Positions 28,268 through 37,177 of a DNA stretch of 64,000 nt are shown here, in pieces. The notes under the pieces were generated by a model. That model was not told where the DNA came from and ran no database searches. It was given only the letters and a program-made list of their open reading frames with translations. The first letter of the stretch is position 1. Each line of letters starts with the position of its first letter. Both the position numbers and the translations under genes were made by a program. Source of the DNA: Sporomusa sphaeroides DSM 2875 (GTDB lineage Bacteria; Bacillota; Negativicutes; Sporomusales; Sporomusaceae); assembly GCF_001941975.2 (NCBI RefSeq), contig NZ_CP146991.1, forward strand, positions 3,779,001 through 3,843,000, in the 5' to 3' direction.

Positions 28268-29120
28268 AACAGAAATTTTCAGCTTGATAACTGCAGAAAA
28301 TATAAAACTGCATGCCAGCCTGCAGCGGGCAAAAAACAAAAGCAAGAACACGACAATTATTTATTTGCACGGCGGCGGACTGCTCTATGGGGTAAGAGAC
28401 GACCTGCCGGAACTGTATATCAACAAATTCTTGCAGGCCGGCTATGACTTTTTGGCGTTAGATTATCCTTTGGCGCCGGAATCCAGTTTAGACCAGATTT
28501 TTACCTCAGCTTTCGCTATGCTTTCCTACTATTTGAACAATACCGACAGTGTGTTTAAGTTAAACAATAACAACTATGTGCTAATGGGAAGATCGGCAGG
28601 AGCCTATCTTGCTTTTATGCTGTGTGACAGGCTGATTAAAAATAAAGCCCGGCTGCCGGCTGCTATTATAAGCTTTTACGGCTATGCCAGGCTTACCGAT
28701 AGCCAGTTCACCACCCCCAGCAAGCATTATAACCAGTTAGCCAAGGTACCGGATGAATACATTGCTAACATTATTGCAGACGGCCCGGTGACCTCTGGCC
28801 CAATGGCTGAGAGATTTTCGCTGTATATAAAAGCCAGACAGGAAGGCACCTGGTTAACCTACCTCTGCGGGCCGGAAGATCCGGCAAAATACTCATTAAC
28901 AGATGAAGCACTCCGGGCGTTGCCGCCGACAATTCTGGCAGCCGCCACCTTAGACCCCGATGTGCCATACCGGATGAGCAAATCACTGCTTAAGCTGATT
29001 CCGGATTCAACCCTGATAACCATCTATAAAGAAGTCCACGACTTTGACAGGGATCTTAACGATGAAGCAGGCAGATTAGCCTATGACGAAATAATAGAAT
29101 GGCTGGAAAAGAGAGTATGA
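28260..29120 (+). CDS. Alpha/beta hydrolase (HSL/esterase type)
   Basis: 286 residues. The oxyanion motif HGGG (YLHGGGLLYG) at about residue 38, nucleophile elbow GRSAGA near 113, catalytic Asp in LDPDVP and His in EVHDF define an alpha/beta hydrolase of the hormone-sensitive-lipase/carboxylesterase family. The ATG at 28260 has GGGAG upstream and overlaps the stop of pucR2 by 8 bases; its own stop overlaps the start of pucR3 by 4. It is therefore made together with two purine-type regulators, which suggests hydrolysis of an ester or amide linked to purine or oxalurate breakdown. The substrate is unknown. Confidence 0.82.
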   Translation: MNETEIFSLITAENIKLHASLQRAKNKSKNTTIIYLHGGGLLYGVRDDLPELYINKFLQAGYDFLALDYPLAPESSLDQIFTSAFAMLSYYLNNTDSVFKLNNNNYVLMGRSAGAYLAFMLCDRLIKNKARLPAAIISFYGYARLTDSQFTTPSKHYNQLAKVPDEYIANIIADGPVTSGPMAERFSLYIKARQEGTWLTYLCGPEDPAKYSLTDEALRALPPTILAAATLDPDVPYRMSKSLLKLIPDSTLITIYKEVHDFDRDLNDEAGRLAYDEIIEWLEKRV

Positions 29121-30733
29121 CTTCTATTGCCGAGCTTTTAACAAATGCACCTTTCTCGCAAATGCTGGTGTTGAACCAGTCTGCCGATTTGTCACGCAAA
29201 GTGGACAGCGCCGATATTTCGGAGACGCCGGACATTACCCATTTTATCAAACCCCATTCGCTCCTGATAACAACCGGCATGGCCTTTAAGGATGATCCGG
29301 CCGGCTTCTGTCAAATGATCGAGGATCTGAACCGGGTCCCTATTGCCGGAATCTGCGTAAAGCTGGGCCGTTTTATCGACAGCCTCGAGCCCTCTATTCT
29401 CGCAACCGCCGATAAGCTTGGTTTCCCCCTGATCCAGATTCCGAACTCCTGGACACTGGGTGTAACCTGCCATCATCTCCTTTCCTATCTCTGGAATGTG
29501 GAAAACCAGCAGTTGCTAAGTGCTTTGAAAATCCAGCATGAATATTCCCAGATGCTTGTCAAGGACACCCCGATTTCCACAATTCTCACCCATCTCAGCC
29601 GCACAATCCGGCAGACAGTATTTTTAACAGATCCCTTTTTTGAAATCATTGACACTTCCCTGCCCCGAGGCACAAAAACCGGTGAAATGGAAGAGACGCT
29701 GGCTGCCATAAAAAGCTCTGACAAGCTGAAAGACTCACCGGCCGCCGCCATACCCTCTTCGCTCTATATTCAGGCCCCCCATCCGTTTACCGCATGGTTC
29801 TTTCCCGTTTGGGCCGCTTCCGCCCACCCCCACCTGCTGATTGTGCTGGAAAAAGAAAAAATCCCTTATCCTTTCTCCTATCTGGTCATTGAGCAGACTG
29901 CCGCCGCCATCGCTTTTTCCCTGTATAAAAACCAAAAGCTTAAAGAACTGCACCGGCGAATACGCGAGGATGTTTTGCGGCGGCTAACCCATAATGCCAG
30001 CAATATTGACACCGCCGTTTTTCTGGGGCAGGGCAGCGATCTTGGTTTGATTGCTTCCGATTACTATCAATTCCTGGTTTTAGGAATTGACGACCTGATG
30101 GAGGAACAGCATTCTGCACGGTTTGACCTGTATTCCCTTGTGTACGACTGGCTGGAACGCCATACTGAAATTCTGGGTAAAACCGCTCTTTTCTTTTCTT
30201 CCCATAAAAGTGAAAAAATATTAGTGCTCTTGCAAAGTCCTGTCGAAAATTTGGAAAATGCTATTGCCTTCATTAGCGAGCAAATGACCACCTATCTCGC
30301 TGTTTCCATCTCCTGTGCCGCCGGGAATCCGGTTAATTCACTTCAGTCTGTGGCCTTCTCGCGCATTGAGGCCGAAGAAGTGTATCACCAATGCAGGCGG
30401 GAGGGCAAGAAAGCATTTTTCCGCACTTATTTCTCCCAGGATGTTGCAGAGCTTTTGCGTTTTGTCCCGCAGGACCATGCCCGCCACTTCTGTACCTGTG
30501 TGTTAAAATCACTGGCCTACCCCCAGCAGGAAACGCAGGTTATTCTCCGGCAAACGCTGCAAACCTACCTGGATTGTCAGGGCGATATCGCCGAAACGGC
30601 CCGGGCCCTCTATATCCACCGCAACACAGTAAAATACCGGATCGCCAGATTAAATGAAATATTAGACACGCCGCTCTCCAACCCGGATTTTTCCCTGCAA
30701 CTCCGGCTGGCCCTGCTGTTGTCCGAATCGTGA
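29117..30733 (+). CDS. PucR-family transcriptional regulator 3
   Basis: 538 residues. PucR N-terminal domain (ISETPDITHFIKPHSLLITTGMAFKDDP) and a C-terminal helix-turn-helix (GDIAETARALYIHRNTVKYRIARLNEIL). The start at 29117 (MTSIAELL) overlaps the hydrolase stop as ATGA and has AAGAGAG upstream. Last gene of the pucR2 - hydrolase - pucR3 operon, closed by an inverted repeat and a terminator. It resembles pucR1 more than pucR2 in the N-terminal domain. The nearby convergent allD gene is a plausible target. Confidence 0.87.
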   Translation: MTSIAELLTNAPFSQMLVLNQSADLSRKVDSADISETPDITHFIKPHSLLITTGMAFKDDPAGFCQMIEDLNRVPIAGICVKLGRFIDSLEPSILATADKLGFPLIQIPNSWTLGVTCHHLLSYLWNVENQQLLSALKIQHEYSQMLVKDTPISTILTHLSRTIRQTVFLTDPFFEIIDTSLPRGTKTGEMEETLAAIKSSDKLKDSPAAAIPSSLYIQAPHPFTAWFFPVWAASAHPHLLIVLEKEKIPYPFSYLVIEQTAAAIAFSLYKNQKLKELHRRIREDVLRRLTHNASNIDTAVFLGQGSDLGLIASDYYQFLVLGIDDLMEEQHSARFDLYSLVYDWLERHTEILGKTALFFSSHKSEKILVLLQSPVENLENAIAFISEQMTTYLAVSISCAAGNPVNSLQSVAFSRIEAEEVYHQCRREGKKAFFRTYFSQDVAELLRFVPQDHARHFCTCVLKSLAYPQQETQVILRQTLQTYLDCQGDIAETARALYIHRNTVKYRIARLNEILDTPLSNPDFSLQLRLALLLSES

Positions 30734-30744
30734 GACCGTCAACA

Positions 30745-30832
30745 GTCCTGAGGCGCGGGCGGCCGTTGTGCATAAGCAGAGGTTAAGCGCCAGCGTCGCA
30801 GCCTTGCATGACGGCCGCCCGCGCCTCAGGAC
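30745..30832. repeat. Large inverted repeat, copy A of a dispersed element
   Basis: Perfect 22-bp arms (30745-30766 and 30811-30832), very G+C-rich, with a 44-base centre containing TAAGCGCCAGC and CGCAGC. A diverged relative with the same landmarks lies at 53366-53427. Confidence 0.8.
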
Positions 30833-30836
30833 AAAT

Positions 30837-30884
30837 AAAGCCCGGGAGCTTATGAAGAAAACCTTCATAGCCCCCGGGCTTTTT
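30837..30884. terminator. Terminator between convergent pucR3 and allD
   Basis: 10-bp outer stem (aaagcccggg with cccgggcttt) plus an inner 7-bp stem (30851-30857 with 30863-30869), ending in a T run on the + strand and in A-rich sequence on the other side. Confidence 0.85.
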
Positions 30885-30901
30885 ACCTGCTCGTTATGCG
30901 T

Positions 30902-31981
30902 TTAGTCTAATGTATCGGAAGCAAAAGCGCTTTTTCCCTCATAACGATTGAAATGAATGTCATCACTGACAAGATAATCATAAATTTCTTTTACAATGGG
31001 AATGCCGTTCTTTTCATAATCCTGAGCTTTCTTTTCGGAAGATTCACCAGGAACCAGCACCCTGTCAAAACCGGCAGCCGGGCGAAGTGCATGAATCTCA
31101 TCCACCATTTTGCGTATATTATTTTTGAAATTATCAAGACCGATAAAATGCTCCGGATTGATTACCAGATGGATTTGTCCCAGTTCACGACCGGCAGAAA
31201 GGTCGGCATACATCGAACTTACATGACCGCCAAACGGAATGCCCAGCAGGGAGCCGCACAAGATATCAACCATCATCATCAGGCCATATCCCTTGGAACC
31301 GGCAATAGCCACAAGGCCGGCAACGGCAAAGGGGTCGGTGGTAGGATGTCCGGTTTTATCTACCGCCCAGGTGTCGGGAATTGCCTTGTTTTTAGATCTG
31401 GCATCGATAATTTTGCCCCAGGCCCCTACGGTAGTCGCCATATCAAATACAATGGGCGGACCGCCGGCACAGGGAGCGGCAAAACCGATAGGATTTGTGC
31501 CGAAATACGGGTCGGCAGAACCATAAGGTACAACCATCGGGTCAGACTGGCACATGGACATACCAATCATATTTTCGTCGGTAGCCATTCTGAGGAAATA
31601 GGAGAGCGTGCCGCAGTGTCCCAGATTGCGCATGCCGACAAAACCAATTCCGGTTTCTTTAGCCATCTTGATGGCTTCAATCATACCGTTTGTGGCAACA
31701 ACCATCCCTACCGCATTGTCCCCTTCGTAAATGCCGGTGCTCGGACCGGTTTTTCTAAAGGAAAAATTCGGCTTTGCATTGCTGCCGCCTTTGTTTATCC
31801 GTTCTGAATAATATTCCACGCGCACAGCCCCATGGGAATGTACACCTCTGCTGTCGGCATAGGCTAAATGATTAGCAACCTCCTGCGCATGATCCTCAGG
31901 CAAACCAGCCTTCATTACCTTATTTTTAATCAACTGATGCAATTCTGCTTTGGTTACTAAGACCATTTCCTGTTGACTCAT
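30902..31981 (-). CDS. allD: Ureidoglycolate dehydrogenase
   Basis: 359 residues of the malate/L-lactate dehydrogenase-type (LDH2/MDG2) oxidoreductase family. It oxidises (S)-ureidoglycolate to oxalurate with NAD(P)+. Family signatures: YADSRGVHSHGAVRVEYY, the NNLGHCGTLSYF-like region, GTNPIGFAAPC, DMATT, and GSKGYGLMMMVDILCGSLLG. The ATG at 31981 (MSQQEMV) follows AAGGGGTG; the longer frame lacks support. It is transcribed alone toward the pucR3 terminator. It directs the pathway to oxalurate and so to ATP formation, instead of glyoxylate. Confidence 0.9.
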   Translation of the reverse strand: MSQQEMVLVTKAELHQLIKNKVMKAGLPEDHAQEVANHLAYADSRGVHSHGAVRVEYYSERINKGGSNAKPNFSFRKTGPSTGIYEGDNAVGMVVATNGMIEAIKMAKETGIGFVGMRNLGHCGTLSYFLRMATDENMIGMSMCQSDPMVVPYGSADPYFGTNPIGFAAPCAGGPPIVFDMATTVGAWGKIIDARSKNKAIPDTWAVDKTGHPTTDPFAVAGLVAIAGSKGYGLMMMVDILCGSLLGIPFGGHVSSMYADLSAGRELGQIHLVINPEHFIGLDNFKNNIRKMVDEIHALRPAAGFDRVLVPGESSEKKAQDYEKNGIPIVKEIYDYLVSDDIHFNRYEGKSAFASDTLD

Positions 31982-32266
31982 AATAAAATAACACCCCTTC
32001 TGTTTCTTAATCACTTGACCTTAATAGCTTTTCCTTAATTGTACTTTTCTTGCGGCTTTTTTGCATCATCCACACAGGCCAATTTGTCCGGCTTGATTTG
32101 TCCGTTTTAAACAAAAGGCCTCCCGGCCGCACGTGCCGGACCTTGTGTTGCGCGCAAAACTCATACCTTCCGGTAGACGCAAAAAGACAGGCTTACCCCG
32201 CTTCCTGTTCGCAATGACGCAGAGTTCCCTGCCATTGTGAGCGCGTGGGGCAAGCCCGCCTTTTAC
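31982..32266. other. Intergenic region with repeat traces and aminopeptidase terminator
   Basis: 285 bp, no gene. It holds the allD leader, a segment resembling the right part of the 53366 repeat (CGCGCAAAACTCATAC at 32150-32165), and a hairpin downstream of the aminopeptidase gene: ggcttaccccgc (32190-32201) pairs imperfectly with 32243-32256, with a T-rich tail on the minus strand. The hairpin encloses GTCATTGCGAA, a sequence common in bacterial intergenic repeats. Confidence 0.5.
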
Positions 32267-33496
32267 TTAACCGGCAAAATTACCGTTTTTAAACACAGGT
32301 ATGGTCTCACCGGTTGCCGTAATGCCTGTAATCTCAAGATCGGGGGTACCGATCATAAAGTCAACATGCACCATAGAATCATTTACGCCGGCTTGTTCCA
32401 ATTGCTGCGGGTCCATGGACACACCATTTTCGATACAAATGGGATATGCCTTGCCGATGGCAAAGTGGCAGGAGGCATTTTCATCAAACAGAGTGTTATA
32501 AAACAAAATATTGGAATTGGAAATCGGTGAATTGTGCGGTACCAGCGCCACTTCCCCCAGATAATGCGAGCCTTCATCGGTTTCAATCAGCTTCTGCAGC
32601 ACTTCCAGGCCCTGGCCGGCCGTACAGTCAATAATACGTCCTTCTTTGAAGGTAAGCGAGAAGTTATCGATAAGTGTACCATTATAATTTAAAGGCTTGG
32701 CGCTGAAAACAATGCCGTTTACCCCTGTCTTTTTCGGCATGGTGAATACTTCTTCTGTCGGCATGTTGGCGACAAATTCAATGCCGGCGGTGGTGTGTTC
32801 CGGCCCGCCAAGCCAGATATGCCCGTCAGGCAATTCGACCTTGATATCGGTTCCCAATGAATTTTTATAATGCAGCAAAGTAAATTTGTGGGCATTTAAT
32901 TTATTCATACTTTGTTTCAATGCCCGGCTGTGCTCCTGCCAGGCGGCGACCGGATCAGCGGCATCCACCCGCACCGCCTTCACGATAGCTGCCCACAGTT
33001 TCGCAACAGCCTCCTCGTCCGCCGCTTCGGGGAATACCCGCTTGGCCCAGGCAAGGGTGGGAACCGATACAACGCTCCAGGCATTCTTATTGCTCATAGT
33101 ATGTTCACGGTATTCCTTAAGCGCTGTATTGCTGGCCTTTTGTGCCCTGACCACCCGCTCGGAATTTACCTCCTTCAGCAGTTCGGGATCTGAAGCGGCA
33201 ATGCTGACAAAGGCGGCCCCCTTTCTTACATAGGACAGGTAAAAATCCTTTTGCCAGTCAGGGAATTCATCAAAAATCTCGTCAGGTGCATGTAAAAATT
33301 TAATTTTGGCCGACAATTCGTCTTTCCAGTTCATAACTACTTCCCGCGCACCTGACTGATAAGCTGCCGTGGCAATAGCCCGGGCAAACGGAGCGCATTC
33401 CAGCGGCGAGGTAATGACCAGCGTCTGCTTGGGTTGAATGTTGACGCCGGTTTTGACTACTAATTGCGCATATTTCTCTAAAATTTTATTATCCAT
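32267..33496 (-). CDS. M29-family metallo-aminopeptidase
   Basis: 409 residues of the AmpS/PepS/AmpII family, which removes N-terminal amino acids using two metal ions. Recognisable are the N-terminal LVVKTGVNIQPKQTLVI, the metal-site GTDIKVELPDGHIWLGG region, PTEEVFTMP, TAGQGLEVLQKLIETDEGSHYLGEVALV, and the end NDSMVHVDFMIGTPDLEITGI. The ATG at 33496 follows AAAGGAG. It is separated from the upstream AbgA-like gene by a terminator, so it is likely transcribed from its own promoter in the 116-bp gap. Cytoplasmic. Confidence 0.9.
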   Translation of the reverse strand: MDNKILEKYAQLVVKTGVNIQPKQTLVITSPLECAPFARAIATAAYQSGAREVVMNWKDELSAKIKFLHAPDEIFDEFPDWQKDFYLSYVRKGAAFVSIAASDPELLKEVNSERVVRAQKASNTALKEYREHTMSNKNAWSVVSVPTLAWAKRVFPEAADEEAVAKLWAAIVKAVRVDAADPVAAWQEHSRALKQSMNKLNAHKFTLLHYKNSLGTDIKVELPDGHIWLGGPEHTTAGIEFVANMPTEEVFTMPKKTGVNGIVFSAKPLNYNGTLIDNFSLTFKEGRIIDCTAGQGLEVLQKLIETDEGSHYLGEVALVPHNSPISNSNILFYNTLFDENASCHFAIGKAYPICIENGVSMDPQQLEQAGVNDSMVHVDFMIGTPDLEITGITATGETIPVFKNGNFAG

Positions 33497-33563
33497 TATG
33501 GCTCCTTTCTCTTGCAAACAGAGATAACAATATAGTACTCACTTTATTATGATCTTATGAATA

Positions 33564-33597
33564 AAAGACCTGAACCTATGACAAAGTTCAGGTCTTT
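33564..33597 (-). terminator. Terminator after the AbgA-like gene
   Basis: Perfect 12-bp stem (33564-33575 with 33586-33597), 10-base loop, with TTTTATT on the minus strand after the stem. It lies 16 bases past the stop codon. Confidence 0.85.
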
Positions 33598-33612
33598 GAA
33601 TCCTATTACCGC

Positions 33613-34917
33613 TTACGCTTGCAGCAAATCTGCCGCCGTCGCACTCACCAATGCCACTGCCTCGGTTAATGCCGCTTCATCAAAGTCGAACCGTGAATCA
33701 TGGTGTCCGGCAACCAGTGCCGCCCCAATCATAATATAGGCTGCTTTGCCGCCGCGCTGCTGCACCCGCTCCATAAAGTAAGTGCAATCCTCACTGGCGC
33801 CAAAGTAACAGCTGGGCATAATCTCTTTAAAAATACCCAGTCCTGCGGCAACCTTTTCCACCCGCTCCACCAAGCAAAGGTCATTCTCAGCTCCTGCCGC
33901 GCCGCCCATTTCCCGGGTTTCCACCTGTACGCCGTACATGTCGGCAGCCGCCTTGATAATCCGCTGCGACTCGGTAAACATGTACTCATTGAGAGCGCTG
34001 GTTGTGCCGCGCGTCTCTAATTTGATAATCGCATTGGCCGGCAGCACATTGCGGCCGGTTCCGGCCTCAAGCTGGCCAACATTAATCCGGGTCGGTCCCT
34101 GACTGTGTCTGGCAATGGCATGCAGGTTAAGCGCCGCCGCAGCCGCTGCCAACAGGGCGTTGCGGCCTGCTTCCGGCGCGGCGCCGGCATGGGCGGGAAC
34201 ACCGGTAAATATGGCGTCAAGCTTAGTGGTAGCCAGGAAGCCCTCAATGCGGCAAGCCAGTTGGCCGGTTTGCTTGGTATTGAAGCCAAGATGCAGACCC
34301 AGAAAGTAATCCACATCATCGACTACCCCTTTGACCGACATCGCCCGGGCACCCCGTACACCTTCCTCAGCCGGCTGGAAAATAAGTTTAATCGTACCGC
34401 TAAGCTGCTCTTTAACCGAAGCCAATATCTCGGCAACAGCTAAACCGACAGCCGTGTGACCGTCATGGCCGCAGGCATGCGCAGCCCCACGGTTAACCGA
34501 GGCAAAGCCTTCTTTGAACGGCCGGTGACTCACATCCTCTGCCTCCACCACATCATTGGCATCCATATCAAACCGCAGACCAACCGTAGGCCCGGGCTTA
34601 GCACAGGTCAGTACACCGATAACCCCGGTTTTACCGCCCTGCAGCTTATCAACCCACTGCGGCTTTGCCCCTTGCGCCAACGCCCGTTTGGCATGCCGCT
34701 CCAGTTCCGCTGCTGCCGGCACGCCCATCATCGCCTGGGCATCAATAACTTCATCACCGGCCAATACCTGATACCCCAGCGCCGACAGCGTATCGGCCAC
34801 TATGGCTGCTGTACGGAATTCCGTCCAGGCAGACTCAGGATATTTATGAAAGTCCCGGCGCCTGGCAATGGTTTTTTCGGTTAGTTTTTCAGCTAGCGCG
34901 ACAAAATTTATTCCCAT
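33613..34917 (-). CDS. abgA: M20 amidohydrolase, AbgA-like
   Basis: 434 residues of the M20D family (aminoacylase/IAA-amino-acid hydrolase group), closest by eye to AbgA, a subunit of p-aminobenzoyl-glutamate hydrolase: the opening RRRDFHKYPESAWTEFRTA, metal motif HACGHDGHTAVG, PAEEG, GVPAHAGAAPEAGRNAL and ASEDCTYFM. It cleaves an acyl- or aryl-amino-acid amide bond. No AbgB partner is present. The ATG follows AGGAGGAG. It lies 54 bases downstream of the DcuC-like carrier gene and is probably cotranscribed, suggesting that carrier and hydrolase handle the same amide or its products. Confidence 0.83.
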   Translation of the reverse strand: MGINFVALAEKLTEKTIARRRDFHKYPESAWTEFRTAAIVADTLSALGYQVLAGDEVIDAQAMMGVPAAAELERHAKRALAQGAKPQWVDKLQGGKTGVIGVLTCAKPGPTVGLRFDMDANDVVEAEDVSHRPFKEGFASVNRGAAHACGHDGHTAVGLAVAEILASVKEQLSGTIKLIFQPAEEGVRGARAMSVKGVVDDVDYFLGLHLGFNTKQTGQLACRIEGFLATTKLDAIFTGVPAHAGAAPEAGRNALLAAAAAALNLHAIARHSQGPTRINVGQLEAGTGRNVLPANAIIKLETRGTTSALNEYMFTESQRIIKAAADMYGVQVETREMGGAAGAENDLCLVERVEKVAAGLGIFKEIMPSCYFGASEDCTYFMERVQQRGGKAAYIMIGAALVAGHHDSRFDFDEAALTEAVALVSATAADLLQA

Positions 34918-34971
34918 AAACTCCTCCTAAAGATTTCTATAATGCCTTAATGCAGGCCGTGGCAGTATCCA

Positions 34972-36225
34972 CTACAACAGCACCAGCATGGTTGTTATCG
35001 CGGCCAGCACCATGGCCGGCGCATTGCGTTTGGTCAGTTCAATCGGATTGACTTTGGCTAAACCGGCGCATACAATAGCCGCTCCGGCAACCGGCGACAT
35101 GGAACGTCCCAGCGCACCAACCACCTGAGCCTGCTGGCCCATCTCAATAATGCCGAAACCGAACTGCGCCGCATGCGGCGTAATGGCGCCGTTGAACGCC
35201 AATGTGGCGGCGTCACCTGAACCGGAAAGGACAGCAATAATAAACGGACCGAAGGTGGCAGCCAGTTTGGCAATGCTTTCCGAATGTTTCATGGCTTCAA
35301 TCAAAGCACCGGTAAGCCCAATAAGCTTCATGCCTTCGTTAAAGACGGCAGCTGCCACTATAATACCCACAACACTGCCAAAAGCATCCCCCATACCGGC
35401 AAAAAACTGCTTGGAAATTTCCTGGGCATTGACCCAGGTAACAACAAAACCAAGAATTACGCCAAACAGCATGGCTTGCGGCACGGTGACCTCGGGAATA
35501 ACCTGTACCTGCTTGCTGCCTAATACCAGCAGCACCAATGGCACAATCGGCACCATGGCTTTAATGATGTTGACTTTGAATTCTCCTAAATCATTACCGT
35601 CAATAACCGACTGTCCCTCAACATGATGTTCTTTGCGGATATAAGCAACTGCAGTCAAAGTAATCACAACAACTGCCAAAGCCGCTAAATCGGCCGGAGT
35701 TAATACGGCAATTACTGTCATAACATCGGTATTGGCCAGTTTGGCAACAAAGGGATTATGAGTAGCGCCGGGACTTAACGTACTGCCCCAGGTTCCGGCC
35801 AGTACGGCACTGCCGGCGATAGCCGGGTGAACCCCGGCCCCAATCAGAGCCGGAATCATGATCGCGCCAACGGCAGCAGCGCAGCCGGCGGCACTGGGTA
35901 AAGCAATATTAATAGCAAAGGTTATAATAACTGTGCCTGGAATCAAAACAGCCCGGAACTTTGTTAACCCGCCTGCCAATAAGTGAACCAAATGAGCATC
36001 GCATTTTGTTAATTTCATGACATACGCAAACCCCATAACGGTACAAATAACCGTAACCAATGTGGGATTAACCATGGCTTTGCCAAAGGCATCAATAGCC
36101 TCAAGCGGCTTGCCTGAAAGCAGCGCCATGAGAAGACCGGAAACAAATAAAACCATTCTCGTCTCATACCGCTTAATGATTGCCGCAAACGTTAATAAAA
36201 CAATGATAGCGCCTAACCAAATCAT
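34972..36225 (-). CDS. DcuC-family anion carrier
   Basis: 417 residues, about ten to twelve membrane helices, resembling the DcuC/C4-dicarboxylate carrier family: VICTVMGFAYVMKLTKCDAHLVHLL, ALPSAAGCAAAVGAIMIPALI, LAGTWGSTLSPGATHN and GSGDAATLAFN. DcuC proteins exchange or export succinate and other dicarboxylates under anaerobic conditions. Here the AbgA-like gene follows, so the cargo could instead be an amide-linked acid. The ATG at 36225 follows GGGGGA at 7 bases; the longer frame has no better site. Confidence 0.78.
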   Translation of the reverse strand: MIWLGAIIVLLTFAAIIKRYETRMVLFVSGLLMALLSGKPLEAIDAFGKAMVNPTLVTVICTVMGFAYVMKLTKCDAHLVHLLAGGLTKFRAVLIPGTVIITFAINIALPSAAGCAAAVGAIMIPALIGAGVHPAIAGSAVLAGTWGSTLSPGATHNPFVAKLANTDVMTVIAVLTPADLAALAVVVITLTAVAYIRKEHHVEGQSVIDGNDLGEFKVNIIKAMVPIVPLVLLVLGSKQVQVIPEVTVPQAMLFGVILGFVVTWVNAQEISKQFFAGMGDAFGSVVGIIVAAAVFNEGMKLIGLTGALIEAMKHSESIAKLAATFGPFIIAVLSGSGDAATLAFNGAITPHAAQFGFGIIEMGQQAQVVGALGRSMSPVAGAAIVCAGLAKVNPIELTKRNAPAMVLAAITTMLVLL

Positions 36226-36362
36226 CGCAAATTCCCCCATTTCCACTTATTCATTATTACACCTGGAAAAGGATAATATAGCTGTAAATGTTCTTCACCC
36301 AGACACTCTTATCCTGCAAACTTAAACAGGTTGGGAAAAAAATCAATACCCTCAGGTATGCA

Positions 36363-36412
36363 AAATAACCCAAGCAGCCTGCCTTTAAACCGGCAGGTTG
36401 CTTGGGTTATTT
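36363..36412. terminator. Bidirectional intrinsic terminator
   Basis: Stem of about 21 bp with one mismatch (36363-36383 and 36392-36412) and an 8-base loop, with T-rich flanks. It lies 19 bases past the UPF0251 gene. Confidence 0.88.
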
Positions 36413-36431
36413 CCCATACGTTAGCCCGAAA

Positions 36432-36920
36432 TCAGTGTCCGCCGCAGCAGCCACCGCCATGACCATGCTGATGCTGACCGCCACCACAGGCATGTTTTAC
36501 TCCATTTTCCAGCTTCATTTTCTTCATGCTGCCACATTGCGGACAGGCAATCTCATAGCCGTGTTTACCGCCTTCCGTACAGGGAGCCTCTTCCCACACA
36601 TGCTTACACTCTGCACATTCAAACACCCGGTTTTTCATAATATAATTCCCTCCTTCAATAATAATGGCCCGCCCTTCTACTAGTGCCATCGCCACTTTGA
36701 TCCTGGCAGACTGTAAAATTCTCTGAAATGTAGGTCTGGATAGTCCCATGACTGATGCACAAACAGCCTGCTCAAAACCCCTGACATCTTTTAGGCGAAT
36801 GGCTTCCAGCTCTTCTATCTGAACAACAACCGGCTTCTGGCCGTTCTCCCTGTCGGGAGTAAATTTCCGGCATAAGGGCTCTTCGTCAACCAAACCGCAA
36901 CAACGCTGTCTTGGCACCAA
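36432..36920 (-). CDS. UPF0251 (DUF134) DNA-binding protein with Cys/His-rich tail
   Basis: 162 residues. The N-terminal ~95 form the UPF0251/DUF134 domain with a helix-turn-helix (FEQAVCASVMGLSRPTFQRILQSARIKVAMAL). After a linker comes a rubredoxin-like zinc-finger segment (CAECKHVW and CPQCGSMKK) and a metal-binding tail rich in Gly, His and Cys. Such proteins often accompany NifX/MRP-type iron-sulfur genes, which are not seen here. The TTG at 36920 has AAGGAGG nine bases upstream; the next codon, GTG, is an alternative. It is likely a metal-responsive regulator; this is inference from the tail. Confidence 0.8.
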   Translation of the reverse strand: MVPRQRCCGLVDEEPLCRKFTPDRENGQKPVVVQIEELEAIRLKDVRGFEQAVCASVMGLSRPTFQRILQSARIKVAMALVEGRAIIIEGGNYIMKNRVFECAECKHVWEEAPCTEGGKHGYEIACPQCGSMKKMKLENGVKHACGGGQHQHGHGGGCCGGH

Positions 36921-37177
36921 TCATCAGGCCTCCTTAATTGAGCATATGCCCAATTACATTATATACCAGAGCTTGGGGGATTTCAATAGGAGTACAATAA
37001 AAAAACTGGGGCTGTCGCAAAACGTTTTTTCAAAAAAACGCAAAGCGACGCCCTTTTTTTGAGTAAACAGGCAAGAAACAGGCAGACAAACGCAGAAAAA
37101 TAAACCCACTGGCGGGCTTATGGGCATGACAAAACAGAGGAAAGCTTTCCCCCTAAGAAAAAATATGTATATGCTTG

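Noticed and set aside
30953-31807. Rightward 284-codon frame over allD
   Set aside because: Complete overlap with a clear AllD protein on the other strand; no domain or start signal.
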